The translations under genes and the position numbers were made by a program. A stretch of DNA of 64,000 nt from Chelativorans petroleitrophicus. Its GTDB lineage: Bacteria; Pseudomonadota; Alphaproteobacteria; Rhizobiales; Rhizobiaceae. Positions 52,997 to 61,725 of the stretch are shown here, piece after piece. The notes under the pieces are model-generated. The model was not told the DNA's origin. It worked only from the letters and a program-made list of their open reading frames with translations, and made no database searches. Location: contig NZ_JAODNV010000003.1 of NCBI RefSeq assembly GCF_025398195.1, positions 1-64,000 on the forward strand, read 5' to 3'. Within the stretch, counting starts at the first letter, position 1; each line of letters opens with the position of its first letter.

Positions 52997-55272
52997 GAGG
53001 CTGCCTCCGCGAGCTTTCCTGCCCGCCGCCCGGCTGCTACCGGCTTTGGAGTGTCGCCGCGCAGCCTCAGGGCGTTGGCGACCACGAGGATGGAGGAGAG
53101 CGACATGGCGATGGCGGCGATCAGCGGCGTGACATGGCCGGCGAGGGCCAGCGGCAGAACCGTGACGTTGTAGATCACCGCCAGTCCGAGGTTCTGCTTG
53201 ACGAGGGCGCCTGCGCGCCGTGCGATGGCAAGAGCGGCGGGTACGGCGGCAAGCGAAGCGTTGAAGAAGACCAGGTCGGCGGCGTTGCGACCAATCTCGG
53301 CGGCGTTGCCGGGGGCCATTGAGACGTGCGCAGCCGAAAGCGCGGGGGCGTCGTTCAGCCCGTCGCCCACCATCAGCACCTTGCGGCCCTGACCGCGCAG
53401 TTCGTCAAGCCGCGCAACCTTGTCGGCAGGCAGCATGGCCGAGCGCCAGCGCTCAAAGCCGAGATCGCGAGCCACGGCGGCCACCGCCCGCTCTCCGTCG
53501 CCGGAAAGCACCTCCAGCTCAAATTCCCGCTCCCAGAGCGCCTGGACGGCCTCCTTCGCGTCGGGTCGGGGCGTGTCGGCAAAGGTGAAGGTTCCGGCAA
53601 GCTCGCCGTCACAGGATAGCGCGCTCATGCTTTTCTCGTTGTCCGACACCACGCCCCGGCAGGCCCAGGACGGCCGGCCGAGCATGTAGACTGCGCCGTT
53701 GATCCTCCCCTCGATGCCGAGGCCAGGATATTCTGCAAAGTCCTCCACCGCCATTCTGCTGTCCGGGCGCAGGCTCGCAATGGCGCGCGCAGCGGGATGG
53801 CGCGAATTGAAGGCGAGCGCGGCCGCGGCTTCAAGATGATTTTCCGGGACGGTGGAAGCGGCGACCCGAAGATCGCCTAGCGTCAGCGTTCCTGTCTTGT
53901 CGAAGACGACCGTATCAGTTTCGGCCAGCCGCTCCAGCGCGCTGCCTTCCTTGAGGGCGATGCCGCGCTCGAAGAGCCGGCGCGCCGCCATCACCTGCAC
54001 CATGGGCACCGCCAGTCCCAGCGCGCAGGGGCAGGTGATGATCAGCACCGAGACGGCGATCGTCAGGGCGCGGTGCCAGTCGCCGGTGACCGCCATCCAC
54101 CCGGCAAAGGCGATGAAGGCCAGCGTGTGGATGACCGGGGAGTAGAGGCTTGCGGCCCGGTCGGCGATGCGGCGATAGCCGGAGCGGCCCGCTTCGGCAG
54201 CCTCCATCATCCGGATCATTTCGGAAAGAAACGATTCCTCGGCTTCCCTTTCGGCGCGGATGGTCAGCGATCCGTTCAGGTTCAGCATGCCGGCGCTGAC
54301 GTGATCGCCAGGGCCGGCGTTGACGGGTTCCACCTCGCCGGTCACGAGCTGGGCGTCGAGTTCGCCGCGGCCCTCGGTGATGGTGCCGTCGAGGGGAATG
54401 CGCTCGCCCGGGGCGACGAACAGGGTTTCGCCCTTGGCGATCGTGCGCACGTCCTTGTACTCGCGCGTACCGTCCGCCGAGATCGTCACCGCACCTCGCG
54501 GCATGATGCGCGCCAGCCCGACGATGGCGGTTCTGGCCTTGCGCCGCATCATGTGGTCGAGCGTGCGGCCCACGAGCAGGAAGAAGGTGAGCGAGACCAC
54601 GGCGTCGAAATAGGCATGCGGCTCGTTGCGCAGCGTGTCGTGCAGGCTGAGCGCCAGCGTGAGCACGATCCCGACGGAGATCGGCACGTCCATGTTGGTG
54701 CGCCGATGCTTCAGCGCCGACCAGGCCGAGGCGAAGAAGACGCGGCCCGAATAGGCGATCGTCGGCAGCGCCAGCAGCGCCGAGATGAGGTGGAATGCGT
54801 GGCGCGTTCCGGCATCCGCTCCGGACCATACGGATACCGACAGAAGCATGATGTTCATTGCGGCAAAGCCCGCTACGGCCGTGGCGCGCAGGAGCCGGCC
54901 GAACTCCGGATCGTCCTCCGACTGGTCCTGCGTGTAGAGCGCGGCGTCGTAACCCGCCCGTGTAAGCGTCGCGAAGAAGGGCGGCACCGGTCCGTCCTTC
55001 AGCCATTGGACCGAAACCCGGCGGGTGGTGAGGTTGAGCCTCGCGGCCTCAACGCCCGGCAGGGCAAGCAGCGCCGTCTCGATAGCTCTGATGCAGGCCG
55101 CGCAATGAGCCGACGGCACGGAAAGGTCGGTCTGCATTAGCTGCTCGGAGAGCGCGCGGCTTGCCAGGCGCACCTCCTCGTCGGAGGGCCAGCGTCTAGC
55201 ACTGCCGATATCAGCTCCCGGGGCGCAGCAGACCGTCAATCCCTCAGCTCCGTGCAATTGCCGCATAGGCAT
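52993..55272 (-). CDS. ccoI: Copper-transporting P-type ATPase CcoI (FixI)
   Basis: A 759-residue P1B-type ATPase that supplies copper to the CcoN subunit. It has an N-terminal CCAPGAD segment, a heavy-metal-associated domain with CAAC (AHCAACIRAIE), the membrane CPC motif (TCPCALGLAVP), the phosphorylation site DKTGTLT, and MVGDGLNDAPAL. The frame opens to 55332; the ATG at 55272 is the most likely start, with a 29-nt overlap of the gene before it. In many relatives ccoG and ccoH precede ccoI; both are missing here. Confidence 0.93.
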   Translation of the reverse strand: MPMRQLHGAEGLTVCCAPGADIGSARRWPSDEEVRLASRALSEQLMQTDLSVPSAHCAACIRAIETALLALPGVEAARLNLTTRRVSVQWLKDGPVPPFFATLTRAGYDAALYTQDQSEDDPEFGRLLRATAVAGFAAMNIMLLSVSVWSGADAGTRHAFHLISALLALPTIAYSGRVFFASAWSALKHRRTNMDVPISVGIVLTLALSLHDTLRNEPHAYFDAVVSLTFFLLVGRTLDHMMRRKARTAIVGLARIMPRGAVTISADGTREYKDVRTIAKGETLFVAPGERIPLDGTITEGRGELDAQLVTGEVEPVNAGPGDHVSAGMLNLNGSLTIRAEREAEESFLSEMIRMMEAAEAGRSGYRRIADRAASLYSPVIHTLAFIAFAGWMAVTGDWHRALTIAVSVLIITCPCALGLAVPMVQVMAARRLFERGIALKEGSALERLAETDTVVFDKTGTLTLGDLRVAASTVPENHLEAAAALAFNSRHPAARAIASLRPDSRMAVEDFAEYPGLGIEGRINGAVYMLGRPSWACRGVVSDNEKSMSALSCDGELAGTFTFADTPRPDAKEAVQALWEREFELEVLSGDGERAVAAVARDLGFERWRSAMLPADKVARLDELRGQGRKVLMVGDGLNDAPALSAAHVSMAPGNAAEIGRNAADLVFFNASLAAVPAALAIARRAGALVKQNLGLAVIYNVTVLPLALAGHVTPLIAAIAMSLSSILVVANALRLRGDTPKPVAAGRRAGKLAEAAS

Positions 55273-56035
55273 GCCAGGTGGCGTGCCCCAGCAGCGGGAA
55301 TATGACGACAAGGCCGATAAGGCCGGTGGCAACCGCGATGAGGAAGAAGGCGAGCACGATGGCGCCCCACATCAGCATCACGGGTAGGTTGTTCCAGACC
55401 AGCGCCATGCTGGTGCCCATGGCTGTCAGCGCGTCGGTGCGCTGGTCCACCAGCATGGGAATGGCAAACACGCTGATGGCGAAGGAGAAGGCGGCGAAAA
55501 GCCCGCCGACAATTGTGCCTGTCACCAGCATGGCCCAGCCGACCGGCGTGAAAAACAGCATCGGCACGATGTGATCGAGACCGGGGAAGGGACGCAGGCC
55601 GAAAAACAGCGCGTAGATGAGAACGGCTGCGCGCATCCAGAAGACCATGAGCAGGGCCAGGATCAGGCCGACGAAGAAGATCTGGCCACCGGAGCGGAGG
55701 GGCACGAAAAGTATGTGCCTCAAGCCCAGCGGCTCGCCTTCGGTGAGCCTGCGGCTCTTTTCATAGGTGCCGATGGCGATCAGCGGCCCTACGATCATGA
55801 AGCCGGACAGCGCGGGAAACAGGATATGGTCCCACCCGGCGGCGAACATGGCGGCCACCGTAAGTGCCGAAAGGGCAAGCACGCCGACGCCATAGAAAAG
55901 GCTGAGGCCCGGCCGCGCGGTGAAGTCCCGCCAGCCATCGCCAAGCCAGTGAAAAGCCTCGAGGATCGGCAGTCCGCGGTTGCGGGTAGACAGCGCCGCG
56001 GCCTGAAAATCGTCTGCGTGAATGTCGTTTGCCAT
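55244..56035 (-). CDS. DUF2189-family integral membrane protein
   Basis: A 263-residue membrane protein with about six hydrophobic segments (from about 45 to 255) and the DUF2189 opening LEAFHWLGDGWRDFTARPGLSLFYGVGV. Unknown function. It stands between ccoP and ccoI, where ccoGH usually lie, and its end overlaps ccoI. GTG at 56053 is an alternative start, but AAGGAAC before the ATG at 56035 is preferred. Confidence 0.87.
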   Translation of the reverse strand: MANDIHADDFQAAALSTRNRGLPILEAFHWLGDGWRDFTARPGLSLFYGVGVLALSALTVAAMFAAGWDHILFPALSGFMIVGPLIAIGTYEKSRRLTEGEPLGLRHILFVPLRSGGQIFFVGLILALLMVFWMRAAVLIYALFFGLRPFPGLDHIVPMLFFTPVGWAMLVTGTIVGGLFAAFSFAISVFAIPMLVDQRTDALTAMGTSMALVWNNLPVMLMWGAIVLAFFLIAVATGLIGLVVIFPLLGHATWHAYAAIARS

Positions 56036-56055
56036 GGTTCCCGTTCCTTCCACCC

Positions 56056-56253
56056 TTAGCAGGCGGATTTGGCGGCCCGGAACTGTCCAGGCCGAGTTTC
56101 ATCCGGCATCTTGAGGTGGTCAACGCATTCGGACTGCGCCTGAATCGCGACATAGACGAGATGCGCGTTGGCGCCGAAGAAGAGGAGGAGACCGGCGACC
56201 ACCCCCGTTAGCACCAGAAGGCGCGTCCTGTGCCGCTGGGTAGCGGCTTTCAT
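56056..56253 (-). CDS. Small one-helix membrane protein in the cbb3 operon (65 aa)
   Basis: A 65-residue protein with one hydrophobic segment (about 11-35, LLVLTGVVAGLLLFFGANAHLVYVA) and a periplasmic tail with two cysteines (SECVDHLKMPDE; RAAKSAC). I cannot name a family, though the two cysteines and place suggest an assembly or redox role for cbb3. Its ATG overlaps the ccoP stop (ATGA). Confidence 0.8.
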   Translation of the reverse strand: MKAATQRHRTRLLVLTGVVAGLLLFFGANAHLVYVAIQAQSECVDHLKMPDETRPGQFRAAKSAC

Positions 56254-57155
56254 CGTTCGGCCTCCGGCTTACCGTTGATGATCTCCGTCACGTAAAGTGT
56301 CAGGATCTTGCGGTCGAGCTCGCTGAGCCGGTCTTCCCAATGCGGCATGTGGCCCTGCCGTCCCTCGGAGATGGTGCGGATCAGCGATTCCCGGTCGCTT
56401 CCCGTCAGCCATGAATCGTCCATGAGATTTGGCACGCCCATGGCCGGGTCGCCGCGTCCGTCCTCGCCGTGGCAGGCGGCGCAATTCTCGGCAAAGAGCC
56501 GCGCGCCCTCCTCCACGCCCTTGGTGTCCAGCGGGCCGAGATCCTCTATCCCTTCGGCATTGTTGCGGATGAAGGAGACGATGGAAGATATGGAAGGCCG
56601 GTCGAGGATGCCGTCGCGGCCGAAAGCCGGCATCTGGGCGAACCGGGTTTCCGGATGGGTGGAGTTGATGCCGATACGGAGGGTTTCCGCCACGATCTCC
56701 GGATCGCCGCCCCACAGCCAGGCGTGGTCGGCGAGGCTCGGAAAGCCCGGATTGCCGCTTCCATCGAGTCCGTGGCAGACGGCGCAATTGTCACCGAACA
56801 GCGTGCTGCCGGATTCGCGCACGATCTGCATGAGCTCCGGCCGTTCCCGGATTTCGGCGAAGTCCAGCTTCGCGATGTCCTCGGCCCAGGCGGCGCGCCG
56901 CGCAGCGGCGGCTTCCTCGACCGCCTTTTCCACCGTCTGGCGCTGATCGATGCCGAGCAGGCCCTTGGTGTAGGTCACGCCTATAGGCCAGGCGGGCATC
57001 AGTACCCAGTAGACGATGGAGAACAGCGCCGTGGCGATGAGGAAGAAGAGGATGGGCCGCGGGACGCGGTTGTCCAGCTCCTTGATGCCGTTCCAATCGT
57101 GCCCGGTCGTGTACTGACCGGTAACGGGATCACGCTCGCGTTCGCCTACCGCCAT
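56250..57155 (-). CDS. ccoP: cbb3 oxidase diheme subunit CcoP
   Basis: A 301-residue membrane-anchored diheme cytochrome c. The N-terminus is cytosolic (HDWNGIKELDNRVPRP), one helix follows (about 31-55), then two heme sites CAVCHG and CAACHG with later methionine ligands (QMPAFG; GHMPHW). It passes electrons from bc1 to CcoO. The start overlaps ccoQ by 10 nt. All motifs intact. Confidence 0.96.
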   Translation of the reverse strand: MAVGERERDPVTGQYTTGHDWNGIKELDNRVPRPILFFLIATALFSIVYWVLMPAWPIGVTYTKGLLGIDQRQTVEKAVEEAAAARRAAWAEDIAKLDFAEIRERPELMQIVRESGSTLFGDNCAVCHGLDGSGNPGFPSLADHAWLWGGDPEIVAETLRIGINSTHPETRFAQMPAFGRDGILDRPSISSIVSFIRNNAEGIEDLGPLDTKGVEEGARLFAENCAACHGEDGRGDPAMGVPNLMDDSWLTGSDRESLIRTISEGRQGHMPHWEDRLSELDRKILTLYVTEIINGKPEAER

Positions 57156-57316
57156 GGCCGGTCCTCCTTGTCGAGCACGCTGACCTTGGCGCGCGCGAAG
57201 CGCTTCCGGTTGCCCGGCCAGAACGTATAGACGAGCACGCCGATGGACAGCGCGATGAGATAGAAGAGGCCCCAGCTCTTGGCCATGGCGACCAGGGTGT
57301 CGTGTCCGATGTCCAT
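57146..57316 (-). CDS. ccoQ: cbb3 oxidase small subunit CcoQ
   Basis: A 56-residue protein: MDIGHDTLVAMAKSWGLFYL, then IALSIGVLVYTFWPGNRKRF and a short charged tail. This is the usual FixQ/CcoQ size and layout, one membrane helix then FWPGNRKRF. The ATG shares its A with the ccoO stop (TAATG). CcoQ stabilises the oxidase. Confidence 0.95.
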   Translation of the reverse strand: MDIGHDTLVAMAKSWGLFYLIALSIGVLVYTFWPGNRKRFARAKVSVLDKEDRPWR

Positions 57317-58068
57317 TATTCGGTCTCCTCAGCTTGCATGACCTCACCGCCCGCCGACTTCTGATAGGGGGCGTCGGTCAGCTTGCCGATGATCTGCAGA
57401 TAGGCGACCAGCGCATCCATCTCGGTGAGCCGGCCGGGATCGCCGTCGAAGGCGCGTATGTTGGTATCCTCGCCGTAGCGTTCGGCCACCCCTTCCGCCG
57501 CGGCGCTGTCGGGGAAGGCCTGGGCGAAGGCGTCATGGGTGGCGTTCTGTACCATCTCGTCCGTGTAGGGCACGCCCACCTTGCGCATGGCCTCAAGATG
57601 GGCCGGCAGGTCGTCGATCTTCAGCGTATTGCGCTGCAGCCAAGCATAGGCGGGCATCTTCGACTCCGGCACCACGGAGCGCGGGTCGATCAGATGCGCC
57701 ACGTGCCATTCGTCGGAATATTTGCCGCCGACGCGGGCAAGGTCCGGCCCCGTGCGTTTGGAGCCCCACAGCATCGGATGGTCGTATTGCGACTCCACGG
57801 CGAGTGAGTATGGGCCGTAGCGCTCCACCTCGTCGCGCAGCGTGCGGATCATCTGGCTGTGGCAGGCGTAGCAGCCTTCGCGCATGTAGATGTTGCGGCC
57901 AGCAAGTTCCAGCGGCGTGTAGACGCGCATGTCCTCAACTTTCTCCACCGTCTCATCGATGGTGAAGAGCGGCGCAATCTCGACCAGCCCGCCGATGCTG
58001 GAGACCACGATGATGGCCAGCGCGAAGCCGATGGCTGTCCGTTCGAGTTTCCTGTGTACTTCCGGCAT
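57316..58068 (-). CDS. ccoO: cbb3 oxidase monoheme subunit CcoO
   Basis: A 250-residue monoheme cytochrome c with one N-terminal helix (about 14-33) and the heme site GCYACHSQ (about 65-72); the methionine ligand is likely in KMPAYAWL. It receives electrons from CcoP and delivers them to CcoN. The frame opens ten codons earlier in ccoN; the ATG at 58068 gives the usual MPEVHRKLERTA start. Confidence 0.96.
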   Translation of the reverse strand: MPEVHRKLERTAIGFALAIIVVSSIGGLVEIAPLFTIDETVEKVEDMRVYTPLELAGRNIYMREGCYACHSQMIRTLRDEVERYGPYSLAVESQYDHPMLWGSKRTGPDLARVGGKYSDEWHVAHLIDPRSVVPESKMPAYAWLQRNTLKIDDLPAHLEAMRKVGVPYTDEMVQNATHDAFAQAFPDSAAAEGVAERYGEDTNIRAFDGDPGRLTEMDALVAYLQIIGKLTDAPYQKSAGGEVMQAEETE

Positions 58069-58072
58069 GTTC

Positions 58073-59716
58073 TTATTCTCCCGCCACCAGCGGGCCATCG
58101 GCAGCGAGCTTGCCCGCCGGGTGGCGCGCCAGCGACGGTTCGTGCCGGATGGTCATGATGATGTTGTAGGTTCCGACCACAGCCCCCGTGAGGAAGAAGA
58201 GCCCGCCCACGGTGCGCGCGATGTAGTAGGGGTGCATCGCGACCAGCGACTCGATGAAGGAATAGGTCAGCGTGCCGCTCTCATTGTAGGTGCGCCACAT
58301 CAGCCCCTGGATGATGCCCGAGTTCCACATCGCGAAGACGTAGATCAGCGTGCCGATGACCGCGCACCAGAAATGCACCTCCACCAGCGTGTTGGAGTAC
58401 ATGCGCTCACGCTTCCACATGGCGGGTGTCAGCGTGTAGAGCGCGCCGAAGGTGATCATGGCCACCCAGCCGAGCGCGCCGGCATGGACATGGCCCACGG
58501 TCCAGTCGGTGTAGTGCGAGAGCGAGTTGACGGCGCGGATTGCCAGGAACGAGCCCTCGAAGGTGGAGAGGCCGTAGAAGACCGCCGCCACCATCATGAA
58601 GCGCAGCGTGGCGTCGTCACGCACCTTGTGCCAGGCGCCGTTGAGCGTCAGCAGCGCATTGCCAGCCGAGGCCCAGGAGGGCACGAGGAGCATGATGGAG
58701 AACGTCATGCCCAGCGTCTGCACCCAGTGGGGCAGGGCGGTGTAGTGCAGGTGGTGCGATCCTGCCCACATATAGAAGAAGGTGATGCCCCAGAAGCTGA
58801 TGATCGAGATGCGGTAGGAATAGATCGGCCGTTCCGCCCGCTTCGGCAGGTAGTAGTACATCATGCCGAGGAAGCCCGCGGTGAGGAAGAAGGCGACGGC
58901 GTTATGCCCGTACCACCATTGTGTCATCGCGTCCTGTACGCCCGAGAAGAGGGAATAGGCCTTGGCGCTTGAAAGCGAGATCGGCACCGCGAGGTTGTTG
59001 ACGATGTGCAGGACCGCCACGACCAGGATGAAGGCCATGTAGTACCAGTTCGCCACATAGATGTGCGGCTCTTTGCGGCGGGCGAGCGTGCGGATGTAGA
59101 GCACGAAATAGACGACCCAGACGATCACCAGCCAGATATCCGCATACCATTCCGGCTCGGCATATTCCTTCGACTGGGTGATGCCCAGGAAATAGCCGGA
59201 GACGGCGAGCAGGCAGAACAGATTGTAGCCGAGCAGCACGAACCAGGGGCTTACCTGGTCGGGCAGGCGCGCAAGCGAGGTGCGCTGGACCACATGCAGC
59301 GAGGTGGCGATCAGCGCGTTGCCGCCGAAGCCGAAAATCACGCCCGTGGTGTGCGCCGGTCTCAGGCGCCCGAAGCTCGCCCATGCGGCGTCGAAGGTCA
59401 GCTCCGGCCAGGCCAGCAGGGCGGAGACCCAGACCCCGATGAACATGCCGAAGACCGCCCAGGCCATGGTGAGGACGATTCCGAAGCGGATGGGATCGTC
59501 GTAATACTCGGAAAGCCGACTCTCATCCGGTTCGGGCGCGTCGATGTTCCGCAGAAGCGCGACCACGACGACTGCGCCGAAAATGGTGATGAGAAGGCCG
59601 TGATAGCCCAGAACGTCATTGCGGCCGGCGATCCCGAGGGCTGCGCCCGCAAGCGTGACGAGCCCCGCAAGCCAAAGACCGATCTGTCGTTCAGCGATGG
59701 TCAGTCGTGCGATCAC
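58073..59716 (-). CDS. ccoN: cbb3 oxidase catalytic subunit CcoN
   Basis: A 547-residue heme-copper oxidase with about twelve membrane helices. Heme and copper histidines lie in RPAHTTGVIFGFGGNAL, WWYGHNAVAFFLTAGFLG, AGSHHLHYTALP and WTVGHVHAGALGWVAM. This is the high-affinity O2 reductase for low oxygen. I chose the GTG at 59716; the frame is open upstream but runs into the Rrf2 gene. The gene follows that regulator by 29 nt with no room for a promoter of its own. Confidence 0.95.
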   Translation of the reverse strand: MIARLTIAERQIGLWLAGLVTLAGAALGIAGRNDVLGYHGLLITIFGAVVVVALLRNIDAPEPDESRLSEYYDDPIRFGIVLTMAWAVFGMFIGVWVSALLAWPELTFDAAWASFGRLRPAHTTGVIFGFGGNALIATSLHVVQRTSLARLPDQVSPWFVLLGYNLFCLLAVSGYFLGITQSKEYAEPEWYADIWLVIVWVVYFVLYIRTLARRKEPHIYVANWYYMAFILVVAVLHIVNNLAVPISLSSAKAYSLFSGVQDAMTQWWYGHNAVAFFLTAGFLGMMYYYLPKRAERPIYSYRISIISFWGITFFYMWAGSHHLHYTALPHWVQTLGMTFSIMLLVPSWASAGNALLTLNGAWHKVRDDATLRFMMVAAVFYGLSTFEGSFLAIRAVNSLSHYTDWTVGHVHAGALGWVAMITFGALYTLTPAMWKRERMYSNTLVEVHFWCAVIGTLIYVFAMWNSGIIQGLMWRTYNESGTLTYSFIESLVAMHPYYIARTVGGLFFLTGAVVGTYNIIMTIRHEPSLARHPAGKLAADGPLVAGE

Positions 59717-59745
59717 TCTCAAGACCCTTTCTTCTATTGTGCCGC

Positions 59746-60198
59746 TTACGGTGCTTCGCCGTGCGGCGGCTCGATTTGAAGCATCACGCCGAGCGTGTCT
59801 TTGTTCTGGATCAAATCGGCGAGCGAGTATTTGTCGAAGACGGCGAAATAGGCTTCGAGCGCCTCGCGCACGACGCCCTTCAGCCGGCATGAGGGGGACA
59901 GAAGGCACGTCCCGCCCTTCCTCATGCATTCTACCGGCGCCAGATCGTTCTCCGTCGCGCGCACCACCGCGCCAATATTGATGTCTTCGGGCGGCTGCGC
60001 GAGCGCGATGCCGCCGGAGCGGCCGCGCGTGGCCGCGATAAGCCCCATGTTGCGCAGGTTAAGCGCCACTTTCAGCAGATGATTGCGCGAAAGCCCGTAG
60101 GAGTCGGCCACCTGCTGGACGGTGACCGGCCGGCTTTCGCTTGCGCCAAGCATCATCAGAATGCGCAGCGCGTAATCGGTATGGAGCGTCATGCGCAT
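59746..60198 (-). CDS. Rrf2-family regulator, NsrR-like
   Basis: A 150-residue winged-helix regulator: LHTDYALRILMMLG, QQVADSYGLSRNHLLKVALNLRNMGL, and RGRSGGIALAQPPEDI. Three cysteines (C91, C98, C104) in ECMRKGGTCLLSPSCRLKG are spaced as in [Fe-S] cluster-binding NsrR, which senses nitric oxide. It lies between the globin and ccoN genes, so it probably controls its own operon through the 61118-61138 dyad. Start ATG codons at 60213, 60198 and 60192 are all possible. Confidence 0.88.
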   Translation of the reverse strand: MRMTLHTDYALRILMMLGASESRPVTVQQVADSYGLSRNHLLKVALNLRNMGLIAATRGRSGGIALAQPPEDINIGAVVRATENDLAPVECMRKGGTCLLSPSCRLKGVVREALEAYFAVFDKYSLADLIQNKDTLGVMLQIEPPHGEAP

Positions 60199-60202
60199 GG
60201 GG

Positions 60203-60661
60203 CTATTCCGCAACGCGCCCCTTGGCCGGTCGCATGAGGCCGCCGAGCCCGACGGCCAGCAGGAGAAATGCCTTCACCACCTCGGCCGAGGCGTAGAGAA
60301 AGTGGTGCGAGCTCGGCGGAAGCGGCTTGCCGGCGATGATCGCTTCCACCCTCTGATCGAGCACCGGCAGCAGCCAGAAGAACTCGATCGCAAGCAGGAG
60401 GAGGGCGGCGGCCGCTCCCGCGATCATCCAGCTGCCGAGCCGCGGCAAGGCCGTAACGGCGAGAAGGAGCACGGCCGGAATCCATTCGATGCGCGAGAAA
60501 AGCGCGAAGGTGACGCGGCCCACATCCAGCGCCACCGGCAGATCGAGCGAGGGTGCCTCGAACTTCACTGGCGTGGCGAGGAAGGAAACGCCGACCAGCA
60601 TGCCGAGCCAGAAGACGGCGATGAAGGCGGCTGCCGCATAAGCGTGTCGTTTACGGCTCAT
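60203..60661 (-). CDS. Four-helix integral membrane protein (152 aa)
   Basis: A 152-residue membrane protein with hydrophobic segments at about 8-30, 60-80, 82-100 and 123-142. FWLGMLVGVSFLATPVKFEA near the start recalls small membrane proteins of the DUF4149-like kind, but I cannot assign it. It overlaps the globin gene by 11 nt and precedes the regulator by 4 nt, so it belongs to the NO-responsive group. Confidence 0.75.
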   Translation of the reverse strand: MSRKRHAYAAAAFIAVFWLGMLVGVSFLATPVKFEAPSLDLPVALDVGRVTFALFSRIEWIPAVLLLAVTALPRLGSWMIAGAAAALLLLAIEFFWLLPVLDQRVEAIIAGKPLPPSSHHFLYASAEVVKAFLLLAVGLGGLMRPAKGRVAE

Positions 60662-61103
60662 GGCTGGCCTCCTGGATCCCAGGCCTGGTGAGGGTGAAGA
60701 ACATGGCGAGTTGCAGGCTCTTGGCGATGCGTTCCGCCCGCTCGATGAAGACGACCGCGACCTGCGGCGTACAGCGCTCGTTCACCGTCTCGCGGAAGAG
60801 TCCGAGCCAGATTGCGAAATCCGTCTCGCGCACCTCCTTGAGCTTCAGATGCGCCGGAACGGGGCGGCCGCGATATTCGCCGGTCTTCAGGATCACCGAA
60901 CACCAGAAGTCCGTCATCTTCTCCAGATGCGGCTCCCAGTTACCGGCGATGTGGCGGGCGAAGATCGGCCCCAGTCGCTCGTCCTTGCGCACGCGAGCAT
61001 AGAAATCGCGTACGATTCCGCCGATGAAGGCCCGGTCGACGCCTTCGGCGACAAGGGGCTCTTCCGGTCTGGGCCGTGCAGCCTGTATGCGGATATTGGT
61101 CAT
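60651..61103 (-). CDS. Group III truncated hemoglobin
   Basis: A 150-residue globin: FIGGIVRDFYARVRKDERLGPIFARHIA, then HLEKMTDFWCSVILKTGEYRG and HLKLKEV with the likely heme histidine. Group III globins often occur with NO and low-oxygen genes and may detoxify NO or handle oxygen. It is first in the operon, with an operator-like dyad 15 nt before the ATG. The ATG chosen is nine codons inside the open frame and gives the more usual start. Confidence 0.9.
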   Translation of the reverse strand: MTNIRIQAARPRPEEPLVAEGVDRAFIGGIVRDFYARVRKDERLGPIFARHIAGNWEPHLEKMTDFWCSVILKTGEYRGRPVPAHLKLKEVRETDFAIWLGLFRETVNERCTPQVAVVFIERAERIAKSLQLAMFFTLTRPGIQEASHEP

Positions 61104-61117
61104 TGGTCGCTCTAAAA

Positions 61118-61138
61118 AGTGGTATCGCAAGTACCACT
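61118..61138 (-). promoter_or_regulatory. Perfect dyad in front of the globin-cbb3 operon
   Basis: AGTGGTA, 7 nt, TACCACT: a perfect inverted repeat. On the minus strand TTGACC lies 17 nt before the left arm (around 61160), so the dyad would cover the -10 region. Rrf2-type repressors bind palindromes of this size at such places, so the regulator at 59746 is the likely ligand. Confidence 0.65.
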
Positions 61139-61181
61139 ATTCAGAGCAGCTGCTCCGGGTCAACGGATGGGTTGTCGCAAT

Positions 61182-61212
61182 GACAAAACGTCTCGCGCGG
61201 ACAAAACGTCTC
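61182..61212. repeat. 13-bp direct repeat upstream of the operon
   Basis: GACAAAACGTCTC occurs at 61182-61194 and 61200-61212, an 18-bp period. Just left, TTGTC (61172-61176) and GACAA (61182-61186) are inverted 5 nt apart. This is probably a second regulator site 80-110 nt before the globin gene. Confidence 0.5.
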
Positions 61213-61241
61213 ATGTGGCCGCGTTTGTGCCGGGGAGGCCG

Positions 61242-61703
61242 CTACTGACCTGCGGCCTCGCGTGCGATCCCGTCCAGGATTTCGTTGACCTCGTCGCGGC
61301 CTCCGCCTTCGGGCAGGCGGCGAAAGCCGACCTTGACGACGCCCGGCTCGGCTTCCGTCTCATAGACGAAGACGATGTACGGGCAGTAGGCGATGTTGGC
61401 GACGTCCTGCTCCATTACACGGCGCGAGACCACGGCGGAGCAGAACTGGAAGAACTCTGCGTCGCGGTAGAGCTTCCTGTCCGCGCCGACGTCTTCGGCA
61501 GTGCGCGCAAGCATCTCGCCGATGTCGCCGTGGTGATCGATCACATAGCCGAGATTGATGATGGCGTCGTTGACCGCGAAAGCGACGTCCTCGAAGGGTG
61601 CTTCGGTCTGATAGAGCGTAACATCATCCTGCGCCCGGGCGCTGGCGGCGGAAAGCAGGAGCCCGAAAGCTAGGGCTGGCCAGGCGGCGCGCAACATCGT
61701 CAT
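61242..61703 (-). CDS. Exported DUF302 protein
   Basis: A 153-residue periplasmic protein: signal peptide 1-24 (ends SASARA) and a DUF302 domain (PFEDVAFAVNDAIINLGYVIDHHGDIGEML; FCSAVVSRRVMEQDVANIAYCPYIVFVYE). Function unknown; DUF302 genes often lie next to sulfur-oxidation genes. It is 22 nt after the DsrE-like gene on the same strand. Confidence 0.87.
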   Translation of the reverse strand: MTMLRAAWPALAFGLLLSAASARAQDDVTLYQTEAPFEDVAFAVNDAIINLGYVIDHHGDIGEMLARTAEDVGADRKLYRDAEFFQFCSAVVSRRVMEQDVANIAYCPYIVFVYETEAEPGVVKVGFRRLPEGGGRDEVNEILDGIAREAAGQ

Positions 61704-61725
61704 GGTCAGGTCCCTCCCTTCCCGC

